From Caldifarciminota bacterium UBA3079 (GTDB lineage: Bacteria > Hydrothermota > Tepidihabitantia > Tepidihabitantales > Tepidihabitantaceae): a stretch of 10,576 nt of DNA. A model generated the notes under the pieces. It was not told the DNA's origin, did no database searches, and saw only the letters and a program-made list of their open reading frames with translations. The position numbers were made by a program, and so were the translations under genes. The stretch is taken from NCBI GenBank assembly GCA_002366635.1, contig DFBN01000013.1, forward strand, positions 1 through 10,576, read 5' to 3'. Below are positions 1 to 6,718 of the stretch, piece by piece (position 1 is the stretch's first letter; every line of letters starts with the position of its first letter).

Positions 1-201
1 CAGCTTGAAGTTGCGGGCCAATGCAGTTCCTGTATCCAGTCTCAGCACATATACGGCCGCAGCCAGGTTCTTCGTCCTAAGCCTGATAAAACCGGTGCCT
101 GAAACAAGATGGCCTGTCGCCAAGGTCCTGACCAGGCAGTACTCGGCAAATATGGTGCGCTGGCAAGCATGAGAATGCAGTTGACAGCCCTTAAGAGTAG
201 G
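1..201 (-). pseudogene. Remnant or start-less tail of a Por-secretion-type sorting domain gene, running off the left edge
   Basis: Reading the minus strand from 159 down to 1 gives 53 codons without a stop that match the end of a FlgD-Ig/type IX sorting domain: a VRTLATGHL stretch, then KNLAAAVYVLRLDTGT, then a basic end RNFKL at the window edge. The intact domain normally reads G(R/E)xVRTL...GxxxxxWDG.N..G..LAAGVYFLRL; here the WDG core is missing or altered (FIRLRTKNL) and the glycine after LAA is alanine. Upstream in the same frame the codons (PTLKGCQLHSHACQ) no longer look like the YPNP part of the domain, and a TAA stop at 204-202 closes the frame without any ATG or GTG start. Another frame overlaps it but encodes nothing recognisable. 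I read it as a decayed 3' end of a gene whose 5' part is lost. A sequencing frameshift near 160 or a programmed shift are alternatives. The left edge hides its true end. Confidence 0.5.
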
Positions 202-208
202 TTATAAT
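181..208 (+). promoter_or_regulatory. Consensus sigma-70 promoter of the large secreted protein gene
   Basis: TTGACA at 181-186 and TATAAT at 203-208, both perfect matches to the housekeeping sigma consensus, are separated by 16 bases. The predicted start is near G215, giving an untranslated leader of about 92 bases before ATG 307. It lies inside the minus-strand remnant, so the promoter occupies former coding DNA. No operator-like repeat is visible around it, which suggests constitutive, strong expression (inference). Confidence 0.65.
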
Positions 209-214
209 ATTTCA

Positions 215-242
215 GTCGGTTATGGTACAATCCTAATCCGAC
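215..242 (+). promoter_or_regulatory. 5'-terminal stem-loop in the leader of the large secreted protein mRNA
   Basis: Bases 215-225 pair with 232-242: GTCGG/CCGAC, TTA/TAA and GG/CC, ten base pairs interrupted by single unpaired T at 223 and T at 237, with a six-base loop TACAAT. The first paired base, G215, is the expected +1 of the promoter at 181-208. A hairpin at the extreme 5' end of a bacterial mRNA is a known way to block RppH/RNase E entry and lengthen half-life. That role is inference here. No T-run follows, so it is not an intrinsic terminator. Confidence 0.45.
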
Positions 243-306
243 AGAGTATATACTGATGGGTTATATAAATTTGTTCGACCAGGCAAAGCATAATAAGGAG
301 GCTAAA

Positions 307-3300
307 ATGCGCAGCTTGGTAATCGGCCTGACTGTCTTGGCTATAACTTTCTGCTTTGGCTACAATCTTCTTACCGAAGACTTCAACTCCAATTGGACAC
401 CGAACTCGCCGCCTACAGGATGGCGGATATTCCATACCGATACTACAGTCCAAGGGACTGACGACTGGCACCGACAGGATTCTGTCACATCGCCCTGGAT
501 AACCCGTTCAACTCCCTATGCTGCCATTTTCTGGAACCTGAATGCCGATGCCCCACCTGACTCTCTCATATCCCCGACAATCAACTGCAACGGCTACCAC
601 AACATCAAACTCCACTGTACTACCCTCTTCAACCGCATACTACCCAATCCTTATATCGCTCAGTTACGCTACTCCGTTGACGGCGGCGCAACATTCCCTT
701 ACCTCATAAAAGACTACCACGAACTGAATGTCGACTCTGTCGAGGAAGTATTCAGTCTCGACTCCGCTAGGAAACAACCCGGTGTTGTCATTGCCTGGGT
801 CTTCGACGGCAACCTTTCCGACATCAAATGGTGGTGTATCGACGACGTGGTGGTTGAAGGCGACTCAATTCCCGAATACGATATTGCTTGCACCAGAATT
901 CAAGACCCTAATTACACTATCATGCCCGGCCTCGTGAACCCTCGTGCCCGGTTCTCCAACCACGGACTGCAGGACCAGCTTAATGTTCCGGTCGCATGCA
1001 GCTTGTATGATAATACCACCATGACCCCGCTTCAGGAATGGTACGATACCATACCCGTCCTGAATTCCGGCCAGACACAAAGCGTAACCTTTGCCCCCCC
1101 ATATAACTTCGCAATTCCTGGAAAGGAATACTACATTAAGTTCTGGTGCTCGGCAGATCCAGACTACAATCGCTCCAACGACACCCTCGACCGGACCTTC
1201 CAAGTCACCTATGTTGAGAATCTATCTTACTGTTCTGATTCGTCCAGCCACTTTGTCAGTTGGCCAGTCGGTCACTATGGCTGGGGGGTCAAATTGCATG
1301 TGCCTCCACCTAATCCAGTCTACCTCGAATCGGCAAAAGTCTACCTGAACTGCCCGGCCAATCCGAGCCAACGGCGTTACCAGCTTGCCGTAGTTAAAGT
1401 AGGACCTGGTGGTGAGCCAGGCGAGGTGTACTTCAAAACCCCGGTCCTCACCGGCACAAGCGGCTGGAACTCGGTATTCCTGGCCGACACCGGCGAGCAG
1501 CTTGTTATCACAAGCGACAGTTTCTACCTGTTCTATCTCCAAGTTGGTGAACCGCCCGAATGCCCGGAACTGGGCATTGACGGCTACCTCAACCATCCCG
1601 GTACATATTGGCAGTATCGCGCCGGCACGTTCCAGCCTGACACACCTCCTGGTGACTATATGATTCGGGCATCGATAAACCACGAAGCACTGACCCTTCC
1701 GCTAATTGATATTCGGACGCTGTTCGTTGATGAACCCTTGTATGAATTTGTCCAGCGTCCTTTCGATGCTCCCCTCATTCCCACCGCCGTGGTCGAGAAT
1801 TCTGGAACCACACCTTTCCCTTCTATGAATATCCCTGTGACTTGTTCAATCGTCGGCCAAACGAGCGGTCTCTGCTACACAGGCAACGTACTTGCGGTTC
1901 CACCTCTGCCTGGACAGACTCAAACCATTACTTTCCCACCATGGGTGCCGACCCTGGCCGAGCGTTGCTCAATTATTGTCTCGGTGAATGTGGTAGACAG
2001 CGTCCCTCAGAATAACAGCAAGAAATTCACAACCGATATAATCAAAGGCGTCCATACCGGTAAGAGTCCTTTGGGGTACGCCTGGACTGATTCCGACACC
2101 ACTGACGGCCCGACATTCGACTGGGTTACTCCCGACACCAATAAGGTTTGCATCGCCTACGGTGACGAAATGAGAATCTTTGTCCCGATTGGATTCCAAT
2201 TTCCTTATTACGATACCGCTTATGAATACTGCTATGTCTGCACCAATGGCTGGATGTCGCTCGGTGACGACCCAGGAGTCTACGAATCTCTTCCCGGCAA
2301 ACTTCCTGACATCCGCCCACCAAATCGTTGTCTATATCCATGGTGGGACAACCTAGCGGTTGGCAGAGAATTCGGCAGGGGCAAGGTATACTTCAAAAAC
2401 CTCGGCACTTGGCCTAACCGGAGCTTTGTGGTCATCTGGAAGGATGTCAACCGCATTGGCACAGACACAAATAACCTCATCACATTTGAGACTATCCTTC
2501 ACGAAGACGGCACTATCGTGTTCCAGTATAACGATGCCACGACTGGCGACCTTAACTTTGATAATGGCCGCTATTCTTGTATCGGCACCGAAAACAGCCC
2601 TGGTACCGATGGTTTGTGCTACCTTTACGCTCGTCCGCCGATGTCCACTGCTACTAATGACCTCGCTAATCGCCTGACCACTGGAAGGGCAATAAAATTC
2701 AGCAAACTCTTCCACGACGCGGCCGCACTGGACATCGTTGTCCCAGAGGAATATGTATTCCCGGGTGAAATAACACCAGAAGTAAAGGTACAGAACCACG
2801 GCTCAATGCGTGACACCTTGTGGGCTTACCTTATGATAAATCCAGGCGGTTATGCGGACACGGTGATGGTCCCTGACCTGCCACCTGGCGATAGCACAAT
2901 TGTCAGCTTCAAATCCTGGACTTGCTCGCTTGGGAATTACGCCGCCTTCTGCTCGACCGCGATCCGTGGTGACGCAGTCGACTCCAACAATGTGTGTAGT
3001 AAAATCATAATCGTCTCGTCCTGGGTCCAGCGGGAAGATATCCCTTACGGCTGGCGCCGACGCAGAATCAAGGGTTCAGCGCTATGCTATGTTCCAACAC
3101 AACACAAGCTTTATGCTCTGAAAGGCAGCAACACGAATGAGTTCTGGGTATTCGATATTGCAACCGGGGTGTGGGATACCTTAGCTGAAATGCCCAAGCC
3201 GCCATCAAATAGACGGGCAAAATACGGATGCGACCTCGCTTATGACCCTGACCACGGCAGTGCGGGCTACCTGTGGGCGATCAAAGGTGGTGGTTCAACC

Positions 3301-4344
3301 GACTTCTATGCCTATGATATCGGTGCGGATGAGTGGACCTTCCTGAACCCTGTAACCGGGGACAGCTTAAAACCCGTATTCTTTAAGAACCTTCTGAATT
3401 ATCGAGCTCCGAGAAAAGGCGCGGCCATTGTCTACGCACCTGATTATGGCACGCACGGTGCAATCTACTGTATCCCGGGTCACAACACAAACCACTTCTG
3501 GCGCTATGATATTGCCGCAAATATCTGGGAAGTCCCCTTCGACCCCAACGGTCCCATTTATGTTCCTTACGACCTGGGCGGTCGTTACAAGCGGTGCAGA
3601 TACGGAGCGGATTTGGAGTACGGTGCCGGCGAGATTTACTGTCTCAAAGGCTCGAATTCATTCGAATCCTATGGCTACTCCATCTCGCGCAATGCCTGGG
3701 TGGATACCGTGGACAAAATAAGCCTGCGCGGACACCGTAACAAGAAAGTAAAATCCGGTGGCTCAATGACCTATATGGATAATACCATCTACATCCTCAA
3801 AGGCGGCAACACTCAGGAATTCTGGGGTTACGACCTCGGTGATACCCTTAAGTGGGTCCAGCGGGCCGATATTCCCATTTCCATCCGCGGCCGCCGACGA
3901 AAGGTAAAACGAGGTTCATCACTGGCAGGAACAGATTCAACTATTTTCTGTCTTAAGGGCTCGTACAGCTCCGAGTTCTGGGAATATAAACCGAGCAGCG
4001 ACAGCGCAGGTCTCGCACTCAAACGGCCACTGCGCCAGGGAATAATGGCACGACAACTCGAACTAGAAGGCGCACCCATGTTAGCCGTCTACCCGAACCC
4101 GACTCGCTCTGGTTTGGGCATACATTACTCTCTGAATACTCCAGCATTCACGCGCATCAAGGTTTACAACCCCGCAGGCGAAATAGTAAGAACTCTTGTC
4201 AACTCACCGGTCCTACCCGGCCGGCATGCCACTCGCTGGGACGGTCTGGACAACACATACCGACGCGTCCCAGGCGGAGTCTACTTCATCAAACTGGAAA
4301 GCGGGACTCTCACGATGACACGGAAGTTGATTATTCAACGCTAG
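307..4344 (+). CDS. Large secreted multidomain protein: beta-sandwich domains, six-blade Kelch propeller, C-terminal sorting domain
   Basis: 1345 residues. The start is ATG 307, not the in-frame ATG 256, because AAGGAGG at 295-301 sits five bases before it and the protein then opens with a signal peptide (R2, hydrophobic 4-18, likely cleaved near G18). Visible domains, by pattern: a choice-of-anchor-J/MAM-like sandwich (about 21-187, EDFN...GW start, WWCIDDVVVEGD end); CARDB-like domains (about 191-302, 467-578, 803-902, each with NHG/NSG and a PPLPGQ or PPGDS turn); a further unassigned sandwich (303-458); a nidogen-like domain (580-799, with GFQFPYYD, CTNGWMSLG, PWWDNL and FETILHEDGTIVFQY); a Kelch propeller (about 906-1229); and a Por-secretion/FlgD-Ig sorting domain (1259-1345, YPNP, IVRTL, WDG, PGGVYFIKL, basic end). 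It is expected to be exported by the Sec system and then displayed or released through a type IX-like route. No catalytic domain was recognised, so adhesion or surface-layer binding is the likely role (inference). It is monocistronic, with its own promoter and terminator. Confidence 0.9.
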   Translation: MRSLVIGLTVLAITFCFGYNLLTEDFNSNWTPNSPPTGWRIFHTDTTVQGTDDWHRQDSVTSPWITRSTPYAAIFWNLNADAPPDSLISPTINCNGYHNIKLHCTTLFNRILPNPYIAQLRYSVDGGATFPYLIKDYHELNVDSVEEVFSLDSARKQPGVVIAWVFDGNLSDIKWWCIDDVVVEGDSIPEYDIACTRIQDPNYTIMPGLVNPRARFSNHGLQDQLNVPVACSLYDNTTMTPLQEWYDTIPVLNSGQTQSVTFAPPYNFAIPGKEYYIKFWCSADPDYNRSNDTLDRTFQVTYVENLSYCSDSSSHFVSWPVGHYGWGVKLHVPPPNPVYLESAKVYLNCPANPSQRRYQLAVVKVGPGGEPGEVYFKTPVLTGTSGWNSVFLADTGEQLVITSDSFYLFYLQVGEPPECPELGIDGYLNHPGTYWQYRAGTFQPDTPPGDYMIRASINHEALTLPLIDIRTLFVDEPLYEFVQRPFDAPLIPTAVVENSGTTPFPSMNIPVTCSIVGQTSGLCYTGNVLAVPPLPGQTQTITFPPWVPTLAERCSIIVSVNVVDSVPQNNSKKFTTDIIKGVHTGKSPLGYAWTDSDTTDGPTFDWVTPDTNKVCIAYGDEMRIFVPIGFQFPYYDTAYEYCYVCTNGWMSLGDDPGVYESLPGKLPDIRPPNRCLYPWWDNLAVGREFGRGKVYFKNLGTWPNRSFVVIWKDVNRIGTDTNNLITFETILHEDGTIVFQYNDATTGDLNFDNGRYSCIGTENSPGTDGLCYLYARPPMSTATNDLANRLTTGRAIKFSKLFHDAAALDIVVPEEYVFPGEITPEVKVQNHGSMRDTLWAYLMINPGGYADTVMVPDLPPGDSTIVSFKSWTCSLGNYAAFCSTAIRGDAVDSNNVCSKIIIVSSWVQREDIPYGWRRRRIKGSALCYVPTQHKLYALKGSNTNEFWVFDIATGVWDTLAEMPKPPSNRRAKYGCDLAYDPDHGSAGYLWAIKGGGSTDFYAYDIGADEWTFLNPVTGDSLKPVFFKNLLNYRAPRKGAAIVYAPDYGTHGAIYCIPGHNTNHFWRYDIAANIWEVPFDPNGPIYVPYDLGGRYKRCRYGADLEYGAGEIYCLKGSNSFESYGYSISRNAWVDTVDKISLRGHRNKKVKSGGSMTYMDNTIYILKGGNTQEFWGYDLGDTLKWVQRADIPISIRGRRRKVKRGSSLAGTDSTIFCLKGSYSSEFWEYKPSSDSAGLALKRPLRQGIMARQLELEGAPMLAVYPNPTRSGLGIHYSLNTPAFTRIKVYNPAGEIVRTLVNSPVLPGRHATRWDGLDNTYRRVPGGVYFIKLESGTLTMTRKLIIQR
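3022..3993 (+). repeat. Six Kelch-type repeats encoding one beta-propeller
   Basis: Six degenerate protein repeats of 51-64 residues. Each carries a core of the form (Y/F)(C/A/I)(L/I)KG(S/G)-N-(T/S)-x-(E/D/H)F(W/Y)-x-YD followed by a tryptophan. Core starts are at about 3121, 3283, 3475, 3646, 3799 and 3955. Between cores, each blade also has a short basic run just before a glycine and a small residue, for example WRRRR-IKGS near 3050 and RGRRRKVKRG near 3886. The usual Kelch double glycine appears as KGG or KGS. The WVQR(E/A)DIP motif occurs before the first and the last blade, consistent with ring closure by strand exchange. At the DNA level the copies are well diverged, so this is an old duplication. 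Confidence 0.8.
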
Positions 4345-4353
4345 TTACATATC

Positions 4354-4387
4354 CCGGCAGGGGCAGAGTTGTCCCTGCCGGTTTTTT
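4354..4387 (+). terminator. Intrinsic terminator after the large secreted protein gene
   Basis: Bases 4354-4365 pair with 4370-4381, a twelve-base-pair G+C-rich stem (one G-T wobble) with the tetraloop GAGT, followed at once by six T at 4382-4387. It begins ten bases after the stop codon. The T-run overlaps the stop codon (4388-4386) of the convergent DUF4321 gene. Seen from the minus strand the stem lacks a following U-run, so it would stop the opposite operon less well. Confidence 0.9.
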
Positions 4388-4667
4388 AGAACTTATACCA
4401 AAAATACAAACCAAGCGCTACGAGGATTACTGCAAATGTAGTAATGGAAAATGCGAGTCCAAAGGTAAATTTCGCAAAACCCAAACTGATGGTGAAAACG
4501 GGTATCCCTATATCCAGAGACTTAAAAAAGAAATCCCTTACTGGTCCGGCCGGAAAGACACCCCCGAGAAAATACGACAACACACTCCCGACTATCCCGG
4601 CGACAACTATCGCCAGAACCAACAAACCGATTGACCGGCCACCGGTATGCAATTGTCGGTTCCGCAT
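4386..4667 (-). CDS. DUF4321 family small membrane protein
   Basis: 93 residues from ATG 4667. A TTG three codons upstream (4676) is possible but lies too close to the only GA-rich ribosome site (GAAAGGG). A basic N-terminus (RNRQLHTGGRS) is followed by a first membrane helix at about 12-36 with small residues (VVAGIVGS) and a second at about 70-92. Between them is a loop with PVRDFF and a conserved-looking turn DIGIPVFTISLGFAKFTFG. This layout, with a glycine-rich first helix and an LxFGLxxxI-type second half, matches DUF4321, a family without known function found mostly in Firmicutes and other anaerobes. It is the last gene of the five-gene operon, 50 bases after the Gx transporter gene. 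The family assignment is from memory of the pattern. Confidence 0.75.
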   Translation of the reverse strand: MRNRQLHTGGRSIGLLVLAIVVAGIVGSVLSYFLGGVFPAGPVRDFFFKSLDIGIPVFTISLGFAKFTFGLAFSITTFAVILVALGLYFWYKF

Positions 4668-4717
4668 ACTATTCAATGCCCTTTCTCATTTTTTATATCA
4701 TACCTTCAAGTTCTCAA

Positions 4718-5344
4718 CTAATCAAGGTTACCCTTTCTGCGTTCAGCTTCACGATGCGCGCAGTCTGCGGCAAACCATTGATTCCCGGAGCACTCTGTCA
4801 GTTTCAATTGCACAAGTCGTGCGGCAACTCCAACCAGTGCACCACTCACAACCCCAACCAGTTCGAGCACGGGCAAAAGGAACCATACTGAATTACTGGG
4901 AACCATCACCAGCCGTGCAACTACCAGTTGAGCAGTATTGTGGAAAACTCCGCCGATAACACTTACCCCGACGATGCTCATGAATCGGCCTGCGGCCATC
5001 CTGGCCAGCACCATTGCTAACAGACTGGCGCACCCACCGAATGCTGCAAACCAGAAAAATGGCGTAAGGAAGCGGCCGACAAGAATCGAACCAAGCAACA
5101 GCTTCAGAAGAAAAACGGCCACTGCGCCGCGGGTTCCCAAATCATACAAGGCCAGCAAGATAGCGATATTAGAAGCTCCAACGCGCAGCCACGGCAAAGG
5201 GCTCGGAATTAGATTCTCAACTGTATAGAGCCCGACCGCCAAAGCACCGTATACTGCTATCCTTACCACCGTCTGCGGCGGGGAACTGGAATGAAACCCC
5301 TTCCCGGTTTCCAAAACCTGTCCGCCGCTAACGGGTAATCGCAT
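4718..5344 (-). CDS. Gx transporter family membrane protein (EetB-like, also annotated heptaprenyl diphosphate synthase component I)
   Basis: 208 residues from ATG 5344, preceded by GAAGAG. A TTG at 5362 would add six residues. About five to six hydrophobic helices lie between 26 and 178, with a soluble tail to 208. Family hallmarks seen: ENLIPSPLPWLRVGASNIA (43-61), a lysine in the third helix region (FLLKLLLGS, 78-86), and GGVFHNTAQL (131-140), matching the GGxxHNxxQ signature of Hpre_diP_synt_I/Gx proteins. The old name comes from a proposed partner of polyprenyl synthase, but the protein is an ECF-S-like integral membrane protein and probably not a synthase subunit. It overlaps the NusG-II gene by 17 bases, a pairing seen repeatedly in Firmicutes, where the pair corresponds to EetA/EetB of extracellular electron transfer. 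The substrate is unknown. Confidence 0.85.
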   Translation of the reverse strand: MRLPVSGGQVLETGKGFHSSSPPQTVVRIAVYGALAVGLYTVENLIPSPLPWLRVGASNIAILLALYDLGTRGAVAVFLLKLLLGSILVGRFLTPFFWFAAFGGCASLLAMVLARMAAGRFMSIVGVSVIGGVFHNTAQLVVARLVMVPSNSVWFLLPVLELVGVVSGALVGVAARLVQLKLTECSGNQWFAADCAHREAERRKGNLD

Positions 5345-5717
5345 CCAGCTCTTCGCCGACAAGCTGCACTACCACCTGGTTAGGAACACAGATGATAACC
5401 TGGCCCGGCCTGGTGATTTCGCCCATTCGGACGCAGAGCTTCCTCGGGCAGTCCGACCGAACTACCCGTGCGGCACGATCTTTTATTGAAACAACGGTCG
5501 AACCTACCGGACCTGACAAGGCAAAAGTAGTATCAGCCGGCAACTGAATCACAAACTTCGTATTGCTTGCTCTAATCTCGCACTTATCCGCGCCCACCGG
5601 TCGCCGTGCCAGCCAGAAACCAAAACCGCCAGCGGCCAGCAGCACAAACATCACAACACAATCACCTCTCTTCAGAAGAGAAGTTTTTCTAGCCAGCCCT
5701 AATCCAGAATGCTGCAC
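5328..5717 (-). CDS. NusG domain II-containing membrane-anchored protein (EetA-like)
   Basis: 129 residues if read from GTG 5717. The start is uncertain: no good ribosome site precedes GTG, whereas AGAGGTGA lies just ahead of V22/M23. I keep the longer form because LLKRGD before the hydrophobic stretch (about 20-37) gives the usual positively charged N-terminus of this family. After the membrane anchor comes one small beta domain with SDCPRKLCVRMG (88-99) and RPGQVIICVPNQVVV (103-117), the typical CPxKxC...GxxIxCxPN signature of stand-alone NusG domain II proteins. C90, C95 and C110 are therefore conserved. The domain is predicted to face outside. It is not a transcription factor: the NGN and KOW domains of NusG are absent. 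It sits 14 bases after the radical SAM gene and overlaps the Gx transporter gene. Its biochemical role is unknown, and involvement in electron transfer is inferred from the pairing. Confidence 0.85.
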   Translation of the reverse strand: MQHSGLGLARKTSLLKRGDCVVMFVLLAAGGFGFWLARRPVGADKCEIRASNTKFVIQLPADTTFALSGPVGSTVVSIKDRAARVVRSDCPRKLCVRMGEITRPGQVIICVPNQVVVQLVGEELDAITR

Positions 5718-5731
5718 AAGCGCCGAGTTCC

Positions 5732-6718
5732 CTAAATCACGAAGTCCACTGGCCGGCCACAGTTAACGCATTTGCCATCCTTGATGCCTGTAACCAACCC
5801 GGAATACTGGCTCCGGTCTACCAATTTCTGTCCGCAATCAGGACAAAAACTGTCCCGGTACTTCGGGTCTGCAAAGATATTGCCAAGATATACATAATGA
5901 AGCTTTTCTTTGGCAATATTGGCCGCCTTCAGCAAGATTTCTTTGGATGTTGGCGGTTCGGTAGCACGGTAATGAGGAAAATAGCGGGAGAAATGCAGCA
6001 CGGTATCCTGTCCGAGCCCGGCAACAAAATCCGCCGCTCTTCTTATTTCCTCATCAGAATCGTTTCGTCCCGGTATCAGCAAACAGGTAATTTCGGTATG
6101 GCATGCCTTGTTTGCGGTCCTGATGGTATTCAGCACCGTTTCTAGGTCTCCTTTTACATAATCAGTATAGAACTCAGGCCGGATTGATTTCAGGTCGATA
6201 TTCATCGCATCGATAAATGGAAGCAGCTCATTCAACGGCTCCGGGTTTATCATCCCGTTGGTAACAAGAACATTCTTAAACCCTGCCTTATGAAGCATTG
6301 GACAGGCATCCATCAGATATTCAAACCAGATGAGCGGTTCAGTGTATGTAAACGCAACACCGAAAACCCCTGCTTTCTTTGCCAGCTCAACCAGCCTTTC
6401 CGGTGCAATGAACCGGGACGGTGCAACCCGCTGGGAGATTTCAGAATTCTGACAAAACGGACAAAGCAGATTACAGCCATATGTGGCAACAGAAAGTATA
6501 CCTGCGCCTGGGTGAAAATGGTAAAGCGGCTTCTTTTCAACCGGGTCTACTGCCATTGATACTACTTCACCGTAATTGACTGCATAAAGTTTGCCATCAA
6601 TATTCTTTTTCCCAAAGCAACGACCCAACCGGCCAGGTGCAATAAGGCAATAATTCGGACACAACCGACATCTGACCCGATTTCCTTCAGATACGGCATA
6701 ACGGGCCAATACTTTCAT
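5732..6718 (-). CDS. amrS: AmmeMemoRadiSam system radical SAM enzyme
   Basis: 328 residues, close to the family's usual length. The radical SAM cluster motif CxxxCxxC is C82, C86, C89 (GCNLLCPFCQN), preceded by the family-specific N-terminal cysteines CRLCPNYC (17-24) and C34 with APGRLGRC. A YTEP motif (125-128) and NIDLKS (173-178) complete the barrel. Two CxxC pairs at 292/295 and 317/320 form a C-terminal rubredoxin-like zinc or iron site. ATG 6718 overlaps the apbE stop as ATGA, and a strong GGAGG (6725-6729) lies inside the last codons of apbE six bases upstream, so the two genes are translationally coupled. The family name comes from frequent linkage with AMMECR1-domain and Memo-like proteins. 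Neither partner is in this window, and its reaction is not established. It is related to pyruvate-formate-lyase-activating-type enzymes. Cytosolic, oxygen-sensitive, anaerobe-type enzyme. Confidence 0.92.
   Translation of the reverse strand: MKVLARYAVSEGNRVRCRLCPNYCLIAPGRLGRCFGKKNIDGKLYAVNYGEVVSMAVDPVEKKPLYHFHPGAGILSVATYGCNLLCPFCQNSEISQRVAPSRFIAPERLVELAKKAGVFGVAFTYTEPLIWFEYLMDACPMLHKAGFKNVLVTNGMINPEPLNELLPFIDAMNIDLKSIRPEFYTDYVKGDLETVLNTIRTANKACHTEITCLLIPGRNDSDEEIRRAADFVAGLGQDTVLHFSRYFPHYRATEPPTSKEILLKAANIAKEKLHYVYLGNIFADPKYRDSFCPDCGQKLVDRSQYSGLVTGIKDGKCVNCGRPVDFVI

Noticed and set aside
42..230. 62-codon minus-strand ORF at the left edge
   Set aside because: The neighbouring frame carries the recognisable sorting-domain sequence, and this one encodes a Trp/Pro-rich sequence without family resemblance.
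256..306. Upstream in-frame ATG 256 of the large secreted protein
   Set aside because: The extra 17 residues are polar and precede the signal peptide. The AAGGAGG site at 295-301 points to ATG 307.
4444..4959. 171-codon plus-strand open frame
   Set aside because: It is antisense to the DUF4321 and Gx transporter genes, has no domain-like pattern, and crosses their intergenic gap.
5328..5717. NusG-II protein as a transcription elongation factor
   Set aside because: It has a membrane anchor and lacks the NGN and KOW domains, and only the stand-alone domain II with its CPxKxC signature is present.
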